DNA from: SG8-40 sp963792855
GTDB taxonomy: Bacteria > Pseudomonadota > Gammaproteobacteria > Burkholderiales > Eutrophovitaceae
Assembly (NCBI GenBank): GCA_963792855.1
Contig: CAWBXZ010000003.1
Span: 62,001-126,000 of the forward strand
DNA: 64,000 nt
Reading direction: 5' to 3'
The notes under the pieces are model-generated. The model saw nothing but the letters and a program-made list of their open reading frames with translations. It was not told the origin of the DNA and made no database searches. Below are positions 51,103 through 59,858 of this stretch, piece by piece (positions within the stretch are counted from its first letter, which is position 1; every line of letters starts with the position of its first letter). The translations under genes and the position numbers were made by a program.

Positions 51103-51873
51103 ATGAATCTCGAGAACGCAGTCTGCATAGTGACAGGCGCGGGCACCGGCACGGGCGCGGCCTGCGCGAGACAGCTCGCGGCAAAGGGGTGCCGCGTACT
51201 GGTCAACTACAGCCGCAGCGAGCAGGATGCGCTGGAAGTCGTCGAGCAGTGCAATGCCAAAGCAGGAGAGGCGATCGCGGTAAAAGCGGACGTGTCGAAA
51301 GATGCCGAGTGCCGCGAACTCGCCCAGGCTGCGATCGACAAGTGGGGTCGAATCGACGCGCTCGTCAACAACGCCGGGATTACCAAATTCGCCCCCGCCC
51401 GCGACCTGGACGCCCTGAGTGCTGAGGACTTCCAGAATATTTACGCAGTGAACGTAATCGGCCCGTACCAGATGATACGCGCCTGCGCGCCCGCGATGCG
51501 CGCCACAGGAAACGGCGCGATCGTCAATATTTCATCGCTTTCCGGCGTCAGAGGTGTTGGCTCATCGACCGCCTACATCGCCTCCAAAGGCGCCCTCAAC
51601 GCCATGACATTGGCTTTGGCGCGAGCACTGGCACCGGAGGTCCGGGTCAATGCGGTTTGCCCCGGACTGATTGACACACGCTGGCATTCAGCACGTTTTA
51701 ACGCGGAGGATTACGCCAGCTTCAAGGCCGGCTACGCCAGAACGGTGCCCCTGGAGAAACCGGCTACGGCTGACGACGTCGCCGAGGTCGCGGTTTGGCT
51801 GATCGAGGGTGCTGCGCTGGTCACGGGCGAGACCATTCTGGTCGATGGCGGCTTTCACCTCGGCAAGGGCTGA
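51103..51873 (+). CDS. short-chain dehydrogenase/reductase
   Basis: This 256-residue SDR has the Rossmann motif TGAGTGTGAA (about 11-20), NNAG, the catalytic Ser of SSLSG and the YIASK Tyr/Lys. The Arg of NYSRSE after the second strand suggests NADP(H). It resembles 3-oxoacyl-ACP reductase-like enzymes. The divergent alpha/beta hydrolase operon begins 156 bases away. Substrate unknown. Confidence 0.9.
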   Translation: MNLENAVCIVTGAGTGTGAACARQLAAKGCRVLVNYSRSEQDALEVVEQCNAKAGEAIAVKADVSKDAECRELAQAAIDKWGRIDALVNNAGITKFAPARDLDALSAEDFQNIYAVNVIGPYQMIRACAPAMRATGNGAIVNISSLSGVRGVGSSTAYIASKGALNAMTLALARALAPEVRVNAVCPGLIDTRWHSARFNAEDYASFKAGYARTVPLEKPATADDVAEVAVWLIEGAALVTGETILVDGGFHLGKG

Positions 51874-51974
51874 GCGTTTAACACTCGCAGAACGCGACGC
51901 CACCAGATTGGCGGAGTTCACAAAGATCGGGCCGGTTGCACGCGAACCGGCTCCATAACCGGAGGTTTGGCAGC

Positions 51975-52964
51975 ATGACCAGAATTGCAGTACTCGATGA
52001 CTGGCAGGGCGTGGCGAAGCAGAGCGCGGACTGGAGCATGCTGACCAAACGCGCCGATGTCGTGTTCTTTGACAAGCCTTTTGAAGATCAGGAACAGATG
52101 ATCCTTCGGCTGCTGGATTTCGACATCATCATCGCCATGCGGGAGCGAAGCCCCTTCCCCGCAACGACCATCGAGCGGCTGACGAACCTGAAGATGATCG
52201 CGCTCACTGGCGCGCGGACGTGGACCATGGATATCAACGCCTGCACAAGAAGAAATATTCCCGTTTGTCATACCGGAGGCACGCTGGCGGGCGCAGCGAC
52301 CGCGGAGCTGGCGCTCGGTTTGTTGCTCTCGGCCGCTCGTCACATACCATCCGCAGATGTCTCGATGCGCGAAGGCCGGTTTCAGCAGGCAGTGGCGGCC
52401 GGCGGCGTGCTCGAGGGCAAAACCCTCGGAGTGATGGGTCTCGGAAAGATCGGAGGGCGCATGGCGCGTTATGGCTCGGCGCTGGGCATGCGGGTGCTGG
52501 GATGGAGCCGGAACCTGACCGATGAGTCCGCACGGGCATCGGGGGCGCAACGCGTGGACAAGGACACGCTGCTGGCCGAATCCGACGCGATCTCGTTGCA
52601 CCTGGTCCTGAGCGAGGAATCCCGCGGCATCATCGGCGCGGATGAACTCGCAAGAATGAAGGACAACGCCATTCTGGTGAACACGTCGCGGGGGCCGCTG
52701 ATCGACGAAACGGCGTTGCTGAAGAATTTGCGCAATGGCAGGCTTGTCGCCGCGCTCGACGTGTACGACCACGAACCGCTACCCGCCGGCCATCCGCTGC
52801 GCAAGCTGCCAAATACCGTTCTCACGCCGCACCAGGGCTACGCGACACGGGAGATCTATGAACAGTTCTATCAGGAATCGATCGAAAACGTGCTCGCCTA
52901 TCTAGACGGTAAACCCGGCCGCATGCTCAACCCCGAAGCATGGCAGAGCCCGCCTGCCGCCTGA
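51975..52964 (+). CDS. D-2-hydroxyacid dehydrogenase
   Basis: This 329-residue protein of the D-isomer hydroxyacid dehydrogenase family has the nucleotide motif GVMGLGKIGGRMA, the catalytic Arg of NTSRGPLID, Glu of YDHEPLP and His of TPHQGYAT. It interconverts 2-oxo acids and D-2-hydroxy acids, possibly acting as a glyoxylate/hydroxypyruvate or 3-phosphoglycerate dehydrogenase-like enzyme. GGAGG nine bases before ATG 51975 sets the start. It is co-directional with the SDR, 101 bases apart. Confidence 0.9.
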   Translation: MTRIAVLDDWQGVAKQSADWSMLTKRADVVFFDKPFEDQEQMILRLLDFDIIIAMRERSPFPATTIERLTNLKMIALTGARTWTMDINACTRRNIPVCHTGGTLAGAATAELALGLLLSAARHIPSADVSMREGRFQQAVAAGGVLEGKTLGVMGLGKIGGRMARYGSALGMRVLGWSRNLTDESARASGAQRVDKDTLLAESDAISLHLVLSEESRGIIGADELARMKDNAILVNTSRGPLIDETALLKNLRNGRLVAALDVYDHEPLPAGHPLRKLPNTVLTPHQGYATREIYEQFYQESIENVLAYLDGKPGRMLNPEAWQSPPAA

Positions 52965-53068
52965 ACCTGCCGGGTCCGCCGCAAGCCGGGCCACCGGGAC
53001 TGATGGCACGGACCGGCAAGAGTCAGAACGATGCGGATTCAGGCACTGCGATCCGCTTCATTACCGGA

Positions 53069-53368
53069 TCAGTCCAGATCGTTCGGATCGTCTGACCAGC
53101 GGCGCAGCGGTCCGTCGTATTCGTCCTCGAAAGTAAACTCCGACTCGAAATCATCGATATCGTCGTCGTATCTTTCAAGCTCCTGAAGCAGCGCCTGCAA
53201 CCGCAACTCGGCCGCCGATTCCGGATCAGCCTGCTCCTTGAGCTGACCCACGATGTGGGCGGCCTGAGTGTAGTCGCGCTTGTTGCGGATCGGACGCGCC
53301 GAGCCGTTACTGTGCTGATGCCCGTTCTTGCGGGCTTTCTTGCTTCCGTTCAGGTTTCGCTGTGGCAT
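53069..53368 (-). CDS. small hypothetical protein with acidic C-terminus
   Basis: This 99-residue soluble protein has a basic N-terminus (SKKARKNGHQHSNG), a helical middle (YTQAAHIVGQLKEQADPESAAE) and an acidic tail (DDDIDDFESEFTFEDEYD). A good AGGGAGG ribosome site precedes ATG 53368, which I prefer over the longer frame to 53572. No family recognised; the charge pattern suggests a protein-binding or nucleic-acid-associated role. Confidence 0.55.
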   Translation of the reverse strand: MPQRNLNGSKKARKNGHQHSNGSARPIRNKRDYTQAAHIVGQLKEQADPESAAELRLQALLQELERYDDDIDDFESEFTFEDEYDGPLRRWSDDPNDLD

Positions 53369-53706
53369 TTTTGCCTCCCTTCTCATGCGCCGAAACACGG
53401 TTCGTGAATCGGCACCATTTCCGAACTCCACCAAACCAGAAGGCAAGATTCGCTCCCGTTTTCCAGCCTTTCTGACGCGGCGCAATACATCGCACCGACA
53501 TTGAAAAAATACATCGTCATTACAGCGAGATGTGTGTGCCTTGCGATCAACCGGCTTGTTGCGACGCGACATCGCGACAACCGGAAAACGCGTTGGCCGC
53601 AGTGACCCACGAAACTTTCTGCCATCCGGTTACGGGTATCATCGCAACACGACTGGCGATCTGCTCCGGGCAAGCCAGAAACAACAACTTTATCAGGGAG
53701 GGGCTA
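53369..53706. other. divergent intergenic region
   Basis: These 338 bases separate the small acidic protein (minus) and the beta-hydroxyacid dehydrogenase (plus). No gene, promoter or hairpin was convincing, apart from the AGGGAGGGG ribosome site just before 53707. Confidence 0.4.
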
Positions 53707-54600
53707 ATGGCCACTGCATCACTCGGTTTCGTTGGCGTCGGCAAGATGGGGGGGCCGATGACAACACGGCTCCTCAATGCAGGGCACAAAGTCTGTGTGT
53801 TCGATGCGAGTCGCGACGCGATGGCGGCAATGGAAGCACTGGGCGCGCAAGGCGCGGCCTCGGCCGCGGAAGTCGCTTCGGTTGCCGAAACCATTTTTGT
53901 CAGCCTGCCCAATCCGCAGATCGTGGAAAACGTCGTCCTCGGTTCAGGCGGCGTCCTGGAAGGCCCGGCAGTCAAACGCGTTGTCGATTTCTCGACTATC
54001 GGGCCGCGTACCGCGAAACGTGTCGCGGATGCTCTGTCGAGCAAGAAGATCAACTATGTTGACGCTCCCGTCAGCGGCGGGGTGAAAGGTGCGCGTGAAG
54101 GCACGCTGGCGATAATGGTTGCATGCCCGAAAGACGTATTCCTGGAATCGCAGGAACTCCTGGGCACCTTTGGCAAGGTCTTCCATCTTGGTGAAATCCC
54201 GGGACAAGCCCAAACAATGAAGCTCGCCAATAACCTGCTCGCCGGTGCCGCGATCGCCCTCACGTCGGAAGCGATGGTCATGGGTGTGAAAGCGGGCCTC
54301 GACCCGAAAACCATGCTGGACGTGCTCAACACCAGCACGGGCCGCAACAGCGCGACACAGGACAAGTTCCCTCGTTCAGTACTGCCCGGCACTTTCGATT
54401 TCGGATTTACCACCGGGCTTTCCTACAAGGATGTCAGTCTGTGCATCGATGAAGCCGAAGCGCTTGGCGTGCCGATGGTGGTCGGGTCAACCGTACGCCA
54501 GATGCTGGCTGTTACGAAAGCGATGTACGGCGCTGATTCCGACTTCACATCGATGTGCCGCGTGATCGAGTCGTGGGCCGGCGTCGAAGTACGCGGCTGA
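53707..54600 (+). CDS. NAD(P)-dependent beta-hydroxyacid dehydrogenase, 3-hydroxyisobutyrate dehydrogenase-like
   Basis: This 297-residue protein begins GFVGVGKMGGPMTTRLL, the Rossmann signature of the 6-phosphogluconate/hydroxyisobutyrate dehydrogenase family. DAPVSGGVKGAREGTL is the substrate loop and the catalytic Lys lies in GQAQTMKLANNLL. It oxidises a beta-hydroxy acid or reduces a semialdehyde (for example tartronate semialdehyde). ATG 53707 has a strong ribosome site; the upstream frame is noncoding-like. MmgE/PrpD follows 37 bases later. Confidence 0.9.
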   Translation: MATASLGFVGVGKMGGPMTTRLLNAGHKVCVFDASRDAMAAMEALGAQGAASAAEVASVAETIFVSLPNPQIVENVVLGSGGVLEGPAVKRVVDFSTIGPRTAKRVADALSSKKINYVDAPVSGGVKGAREGTLAIMVACPKDVFLESQELLGTFGKVFHLGEIPGQAQTMKLANNLLAGAAIALTSEAMVMGVKAGLDPKTMLDVLNTSTGRNSATQDKFPRSVLPGTFDFGFTTGLSYKDVSLCIDEAEALGVPMVVGSTVRQMLAVTKAMYGADSDFTSMCRVIESWAGVEVRG

Positions 54601-54637
54601 TGCAACGCGGCAACGCGCTCAATCGGGAGACCAGCCA

Positions 54638-56053
54638 ATGAATTCAGTAATTCGTCCTGCCGTCAAGGCCCGGGAGCATGCAGCGCCGGGGACGCTTGGA
54701 GAGCGTATCGCCGAGGCCATTGTTTCACTGCGCTCTCGAGAACTTTCGGCAAAGGTCACAGAGAAGATAAAGACCTGCCTGTTCGATTTCATCGGTTGTG
54801 CCATCGAATCGCGTGAACTGCCCTGGAGCATGCAGGCAAAGTCACTGGCGGAGCCCGCAGGCGGCCAGCGCAGTGGCGCTTCGATCATGGGCATTTCTGC
54901 AACGACCTCCTGCGCGGATGCAGCCTTTGCCAACGCCGTTATGGGGCATGGTCTGGTGCGCGAGGATATGCATTCGGGAAGCGTCAGCCACCTGGGGATC
55001 GTCGTGTTGCCGACGGCGCTCGCATTATCGCAATATCGAAAGGTAAATGGCCGGCAGTTTTGTGCGGCTGTCGTTGCCGGTTACGAAGTCGGCGCACGCG
55101 TCGGGCGCGCGGCCATGACGCCCGAGATCGCGCGAGTTCGCCGCCCTACCGGCATCAGCGGACCAATCGGCGGCGCCGCTGCCGGCGCCTGCCTTCTTGG
55201 TCTCGACCGAGACGCGACGGTGAGCGCAATAGGGCTGGGCGCCAATACCGTCCTCGGCTTCAACGAGTGGGCACATACCGGGGGTAGCGAAATGTTCTTT
55301 CAGGCCGGCTACGCGGCGCGCAACGCGCTTACCGCCGCCCGCCTGGCCGAGGCGGGCGCGTTTGCTTCGCCATCCGCCCTTGACGGTGAGGCCGGCCTGT
55401 TTGCCTCTCTCGGAAAACGTGCGGCTGCTTCGGCTGTGACGGTATTTGACGGCGAACCCGAAATCATGTCCGTCTACCACAAGCCGGTGCCAGCATGTAA
55501 TTTCGCGCAGACCCCCTCGCAGGCAGCGCTTGCCCTCGTTCATGAATCACGGATCAGGCCCGATACGATTGCATCGATTCGTGTCCGCGTGCCGCGTGCC
55601 GGCATGCTCTATCCTGGCTGCAATCACAGCGGGCCATTCGCGAACATTCTGCAAGCGAAAATGAGCATTCAGTACAACGTGGCTGCGGCGCTGCTGAATG
55701 GGAGCGTAACGGAACTGAACTTTCACCGACTCGACGATCCGGCTCTGCACCGGTTGATCACCATGATCAGGCTCGAAGTCGACGATGAGATGACACAAGC
55801 CTATCCCGGCCGCCAGGGCGCCGAGGTCGAAATCGTACACGTGGACGGCAAGACACATCGGGCGCGGCTTGCCGATGTTGTCAACGCAAGTGCAAGCGAA
55901 GTACGTGAGCGCTTCCGCCGTGAAGCCGTAAAAGCGTTTGGTAAAGCGCACGCCGGCACAATCGAAGCATTCGTCGATGACATCGAGAACGCGGAAGATG
56001 CGGGCAGACTCGCCGAATTGCTCGGCGTCGAGGCTGGCGCGCAAGCCGATTAA
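54638..56053 (+). CDS. MmgE/PrpD family protein
   Basis: This 471-residue protein resembles 2-methylcitrate dehydratase PrpD and MmgE: FDFIGCAIESRE near residue 50, the HGLVREDMHSG loop (position of the family's catalytic His/Asp region) near 105, PTGISGPIGGAAAGACLLGL near 170 and MSVYHKPVPACNFAQTP near 285. It probably dehydrates or isomerises a hydroxy di- or tri-acid without Fe-S. It is not next to prpB/prpC, so a role other than the methylcitrate cycle is likely. Confidence 0.87.
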   Translation: MNSVIRPAVKAREHAAPGTLGERIAEAIVSLRSRELSAKVTEKIKTCLFDFIGCAIESRELPWSMQAKSLAEPAGGQRSGASIMGISATTSCADAAFANAVMGHGLVREDMHSGSVSHLGIVVLPTALALSQYRKVNGRQFCAAVVAGYEVGARVGRAAMTPEIARVRRPTGISGPIGGAAAGACLLGLDRDATVSAIGLGANTVLGFNEWAHTGGSEMFFQAGYAARNALTAARLAEAGAFASPSALDGEAGLFASLGKRAAASAVTVFDGEPEIMSVYHKPVPACNFAQTPSQAALALVHESRIRPDTIASIRVRVPRAGMLYPGCNHSGPFANILQAKMSIQYNVAAALLNGSVTELNFHRLDDPALHRLITMIRLEVDDEMTQAYPGRQGAEVEIVHVDGKTHRARLADVVNASASEVRERFRREAVKAFGKAHAGTIEAFVDDIENAEDAGRLAELLGVEAGAQAD

Positions 56054-56431
56054 TCGCGCCAGAAGACTTTTCCGGCAAGGCACGTCCACCCGGAGAATGA
56101 CCGCCGAGACAGCCGGGCCGGACGAAGCAAGGCCTGCGTTCAAGTACAAGCGGTTTGATTGCAGCCTCAAGGCGGCAAGCGCGCGGCTGTGTTGCGATGA
56201 CGGCGGGCCAACTCCCGCAGACTTCGTTGCGGACCTGGTCGCCGGTCCGGTTCCCGGGCGGCTTGCCTTGACTCCAGGCGTCGCTGCCGGCCTCGTGCAC
56301 GTGGTATGCGCGGACAGTAACAATCATGGCTGTTCGGTTTTACATCGGCACGCATTTCTGTGCGCACTGGCCGTCTATGGTAAATAGTCTGGTTCAAACC
56401 GTGCTGTATCAACATCTGACAGGAGAAAAAC
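56054..56431. other. intergenic region, nothing recognised
   Basis: Between the MmgE/PrpD gene and the carboxymuconolactone decarboxylase-like gene are 378 bases with no convincing gene. A frame continuing to 56387 has no ribosome site. An AGGAG site near 56421 serves the next start. Confidence 0.4.
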
Positions 56432-56812
56432 ATGAACGATGAACTTTTTGAACGAGGCCTTGAAATTCGCAAGTCGGTACTTGGTGCCGAATTCGTCGAA
56501 AAATCCATTGCAGCGGCCGACGACTTCAACATGCCGATGCAAAAGCTGGTAACGGAGTATTGCTGGGGGGCCGTCTGGGGCCGTGAGGAACTGCCCAAGA
56601 AAACCCGCAGCATGCTCAATATCGCCATGCTCGCCGTGCTCAACCGCCCTCACGAATTCAAACTCCATATTCGCGGTGCAATCCGCAACGGGGTATCGAA
56701 GGAAGAAATACGCGAGATCTTGCTTCAGGTCGCCATTTATGCAGGCGTTCCTGCCGGAATCGATTCGTTCCGCAATGCCAAGGAGGCACTGGCTGAACTG
56801 GAAAAGGCCTGA
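56432..56812 (+). CDS. carboxymuconolactone decarboxylase family protein, PcaC-like
   Basis: This 126-residue protein of the CMD family resembles 4-carboxymuconolactone decarboxylase: KLVTEYCWGAVWGREELPKKTRSMLNIAMLA near residues 38-68 and HEFKLHIRGAIRNGVSKEEIREILLQVAIYAGVPAG in the C-terminal half, which holds the catalytic His and Glu. It lacks the AhpD-type CxxC pair. The role could be lactone decarboxylation in a ring-cleavage pathway. AGGAG ribosome site; a lactonase-like gene follows after 49 bases. Confidence 0.88.
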   Translation: MNDELFERGLEIRKSVLGAEFVEKSIAAADDFNMPMQKLVTEYCWGAVWGREELPKKTRSMLNIAMLAVLNRPHEFKLHIRGAIRNGVSKEEIREILLQVAIYAGVPAGIDSFRNAKEALAELEKA

Positions 56813-56861
56813 ACACAATGAGCCGCCCGTCACCATCGAAACGCATGTGGAGCGCAACAGA

Positions 56862-57659
56862 ATGAACGACGACATGTACGAAATCCACGCGATCAAATAC
56901 GCGCACGTGTCGCGGCGCTCGCCGGACAATTTCATCGGCGGCGATCCGCACGATAGTCACATGCCGCTTGATTACTTTGTGTGGACAATCTCGAATGCGA
57001 CGCGAACCATCGTGGTCGACACCGGTTTCGGCGAGGAGGCAGCCACCAGGCGCGGCCGTACGATTTTGCGCCCTGTCACAGAGGGCCTGCAGGCTTTGGG
57101 GATCACGCCTGAAACGGTGAAGGATGTCGTTATCACCCATATGCATTACGACCATGCCGGTAACGTGCCGCTGTTCTCCAACGCGAAGTTCCACCTCCAG
57201 GACAGGGAAATGGAGTTCGCCACCGGGCGTTGCATGTGTCACAACCTCATGCGACATCCCTATGAAGTGGATGATGTCGTTGAACTGGTGCGGTGCGTGC
57301 ACGATCAGCGCGTGCAATTTCACGACGGCACGGCGCAGATCGCACCGGGTATTGAACTACATCACATTGGCGGCCATACGAGGGGATTGCAGTCGATACG
57401 CGTCAAGACCAAACGCGGTTGGGTAGTGCTGGCTTCGGATGCATCCCATTTTTACGCACATATGGAGCAGGACCGCGCCTTTCCGATTGTGCACAACCTG
57501 GCTGAAATGCTCGAGGGCTTCAATACGCTGCGCCAGATCGCCACTTCGCCTCAGCACATCATTCCCGGCCATGACCCCCTGGTAATGACACGTTATCCTG
57601 CGCCGAAACCCGGCTTCGACGACTGGATCGTTCGCCTCGACGTCGATCCGAAACCCTGA
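56862..57659 (+). CDS. metallo-beta-lactamase fold hydrolase, AHL lactonase-like
   Basis: This 265-residue protein has the zinc motif THMHYDHAG (near residue 90), later ligands H of GGHTRGLQS, D of LASDASH and H of IPGHDP. The pattern and length resemble N-acyl homoserine lactonases, but in this metabolic setting it may hydrolyse a different lactone. ATG 56862 is preferred; the longer frame covers the previous gene. Co-directional with the PcaC-like gene, suggesting lactone chemistry shared by the pair. Confidence 0.87.
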   Translation: MNDDMYEIHAIKYAHVSRRSPDNFIGGDPHDSHMPLDYFVWTISNATRTIVVDTGFGEEAATRRGRTILRPVTEGLQALGITPETVKDVVITHMHYDHAGNVPLFSNAKFHLQDREMEFATGRCMCHNLMRHPYEVDDVVELVRCVHDQRVQFHDGTAQIAPGIELHHIGGHTRGLQSIRVKTKRGWVVLASDASHFYAHMEQDRAFPIVHNLAEMLEGFNTLRQIATSPQHIIPGHDPLVMTRYPAPKPGFDDWIVRLDVDPKP

Positions 57660-57680
57660 GCCGGACTCGAGGACGCGCGC

Positions 57681-58538
57681 TCAGCGATCGGGCTTGCCGC
57701 CCGGCCAGACGGGGGACTGCGCCAACTGTGGCCACGCGGCAGGAGCACGGCATGACTGTTCCGCCTTCTCGGGGGGCAAAGTCGTATCCCATTGCGCCGC
57801 CACGTAACGGTTGCCCGTGATCGTCCCCGCTGCGTCGGAGCACAGCCACAGAATCGGCGGGACCATCACCGACGGCTGGATCAGACTGTCGCGGTCGACG
57901 CCGATATCGTCAGGCACCATCGGCGTATCGGCCGGCCCGCCGGGAACGACAACGTTGACCGTTACACCGGTGCCTTCGAACTCCTGAGCGTGCCCGAAGG
58001 ACATGGCCTCGAGCCCCGCCTTCGAAGGCCCATACGGATGGAACCCGCCTCGCAACATCGTGAAAAAACTCGTTGTGACATTGATCACCCGCCCCCATCC
58101 CTGCGCCAGCAGATGGCCCGCCGATGCCCGCGTCAGATTCCAGGCACCGGACAAATTGACCGCCATGAAGCGCTGCCATACTTCCGGGGCTATTTCCTGA
58201 ATCCGGACCAGTCTGGAAAAATGATCTTCACGGATAATCCCCATGCCCAATGCAGCGTTGTTGACAAGAATGTGCAAGCCACCGAAACGGGCAATCGTGT
58301 CGCTGACGGCGCGCTCGCAGGCAGAATAATCTGCCACATCGATGGCACAGCAGAAGAGTTTCGACGCAGCGTGTCTGTTACCCAGCTCGCGACCAAGCCG
58401 GGCTAGCTGTTCACGGTCGACATCGAGCGCCGCAACGTTTGCCCCTGATGCCAGCAATGCCTCCACCAACACGCTGCCGAAACCACCGGATGCGCCGGTG
58501 ACGACAGCGGTCTTGTCTTTGAGAAAGTGTTCGGACAC
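57681..58538 (-). CDS. short-chain dehydrogenase/reductase
   Basis: This 285-residue SDR has TGASGGFGSVLVEALL (residues 15-30), NNAALGMG and the active-site Tyr/Lys of YGPSKAG; TTSFFTM near residue 154 includes the usual catalytic Ser position. The C-terminus is longer than minimal SDRs and ends in a Pro/Trp-rich tail. Substrate unknown. It converges on the lactonase-like gene, with 21 bases between stops, and starts 62 bases from a perfect inverted repeat. Confidence 0.88.
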   Translation of the reverse strand: MSEHFLKDKTAVVTGASGGFGSVLVEALLASGANVAALDVDREQLARLGRELGNRHAASKLFCCAIDVADYSACERAVSDTIARFGGLHILVNNAALGMGIIREDHFSRLVRIQEIAPEVWQRFMAVNLSGAWNLTRASAGHLLAQGWGRVINVTTSFFTMLRGGFHPYGPSKAGLEAMSFGHAQEFEGTGVTVNVVVPGGPADTPMVPDDIGVDRDSLIQPSVMVPPILWLCSDAAGTITGNRYVAAQWDTTLPPEKAEQSCRAPAAWPQLAQSPVWPGGKPDR

Positions 58539-58851
58539 GGCTACTCCCTGACTTTGAAATTATCGGTTTTCCGCAGGTTATCACCAGACTGATGGTCTTC
58601 GAACCAATTGAATTCGAATCAATAAACTTCAGTCAATTGGTTCGCGGGCCTGCTTCGCAAATCGGCGAGTTTGATGCCGCAGCGCGGGGGTGTATGCTTG
58701 ACGGCACATCCAGCCTGGCTGTTCGATACGTAAACGAAAGTATGGATCGGGCGGCCACTGATCGTGCATGTCCCGCAAGTCACACTGCGGCAAGCGCAAC
58801 AGTGCAGCTCCCGGAATTGGTCGGAACGTTATCATTGCAGGAGGACCGGTA
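58539..58851. promoter_or_regulatory. divergent intergenic region with 12-bp inverted repeat
   Basis: Between the SDR (minus) and the DUF2189 gene (plus), a perfect 12-bp inverted repeat (58600-58611 with 58633-58644, spacer 21 bases) lies in an AT-rich block. It is a candidate operator or mRNA hairpin for the SDR. The plus-strand gene has a GGAGG-like ribosome site at 58840. Confidence 0.5.
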
Positions 58852-59625
58852 ATGGAACACGCAGCCAACACGGTTGAGAACCTGACAACGGGCGAGAACG
58901 TCAAACACGTCGGCATCCTGAGACCCTTTCACTGGCTCGATCTCGCCTGGGATGACATCAGGCACAACCCGATCCCCAGCGTGTCTCAAGGCCTGATTCT
59001 GGCCGCAATGGGCTGGTTGGTCATTGTGCTTTGCAGTTCACAAATTGAACTGCTTGCTCTTGCTATATCGGGGTTCATGCTCATCGGGCCAATCTTCGGG
59101 GCCGGGTTCTATGCCCTGTCGCGACTGCGCACACGTGGCGAGAAGGCAGACTTCGATAGCGCGCTGGACGAAGCGCTGAAAAATATCGGTTCACTGGCGC
59201 GCCTCGGTTTGATTCTCGCAATCATCGTCGCTGCGTGGGCCCTGATCTCGCGACTGATGTTCGAGCAGGCGTTCGGCAACCAATCGCCCGAGTTCCAGAT
59301 CAGTTTCTATCGTACCGTCGTGGACTGGCCGTACACCGGTTTCGCCGTAACCTACATGGCTACCGGCGCCATTCTCGCGGCACTGGCGTTCGTCCTGTCC
59401 GCAGTCTCGGCGCCTATGCTATTCGAGCGTGGCGGCAGTGCGCGGCACGCCGTCATGACCAGCATCAAGGCAGTTGCACTCAACCCGCTGCCGATGGCCG
59501 TATGGGCCGGCCTGATTGCCGCTTTGACGATGATTGGATTCGCAACGTTCATGGCTGGCCTGATCATCACGCTGCCACTGGTTGGTCATGCGACGTGGCA
59601 CGCATACCGCGATCTGCTGACCTGA
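58852..59625 (+). CDS. DUF2189 integral membrane protein
   Basis: This 257-residue protein has a soluble start (residues 1-45: LRPFHWLDLAWDDIRHNP is the hallmark of the family) and about six membrane segments through the rest. GPIFGAGFYALSRLRTRGEKADF is a conserved loop. DUF2189 proteins have no defined function that I know. ATG 58852 with GGAGG ribosome site. Upstream in-frame start codons are ignored. Confidence 0.82.
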   Translation: MEHAANTVENLTTGENVKHVGILRPFHWLDLAWDDIRHNPIPSVSQGLILAAMGWLVIVLCSSQIELLALAISGFMLIGPIFGAGFYALSRLRTRGEKADFDSALDEALKNIGSLARLGLILAIIVAAWALISRLMFEQAFGNQSPEFQISFYRTVVDWPYTGFAVTYMATGAILAALAFVLSAVSAPMLFERGGSARHAVMTSIKAVALNPLPMAVWAGLIAALTMIGFATFMAGLIITLPLVGHATWHAYRDLLT

Positions 59626-59858
59626 CCGGCAGAAAAGGAAAACTGGCGTGACGGGGTTGCTTCCCGCAGCCTATGACCCCGGAACATCGGAATCACAAAG
59701 GCATGCGCACGAAGCGGGCTGTTACAGGTGAGGCCGGGATGACTGCGCCACCATGACGGCCGGTCTCGCCTGAATTTGAACGCTACGCACGATTACCGTT
59801 CGTGTGCTCGCGCCAGCGCTTTCCCTCTCCGGATCGCCCGGGCTGTCACTGATAGCCC

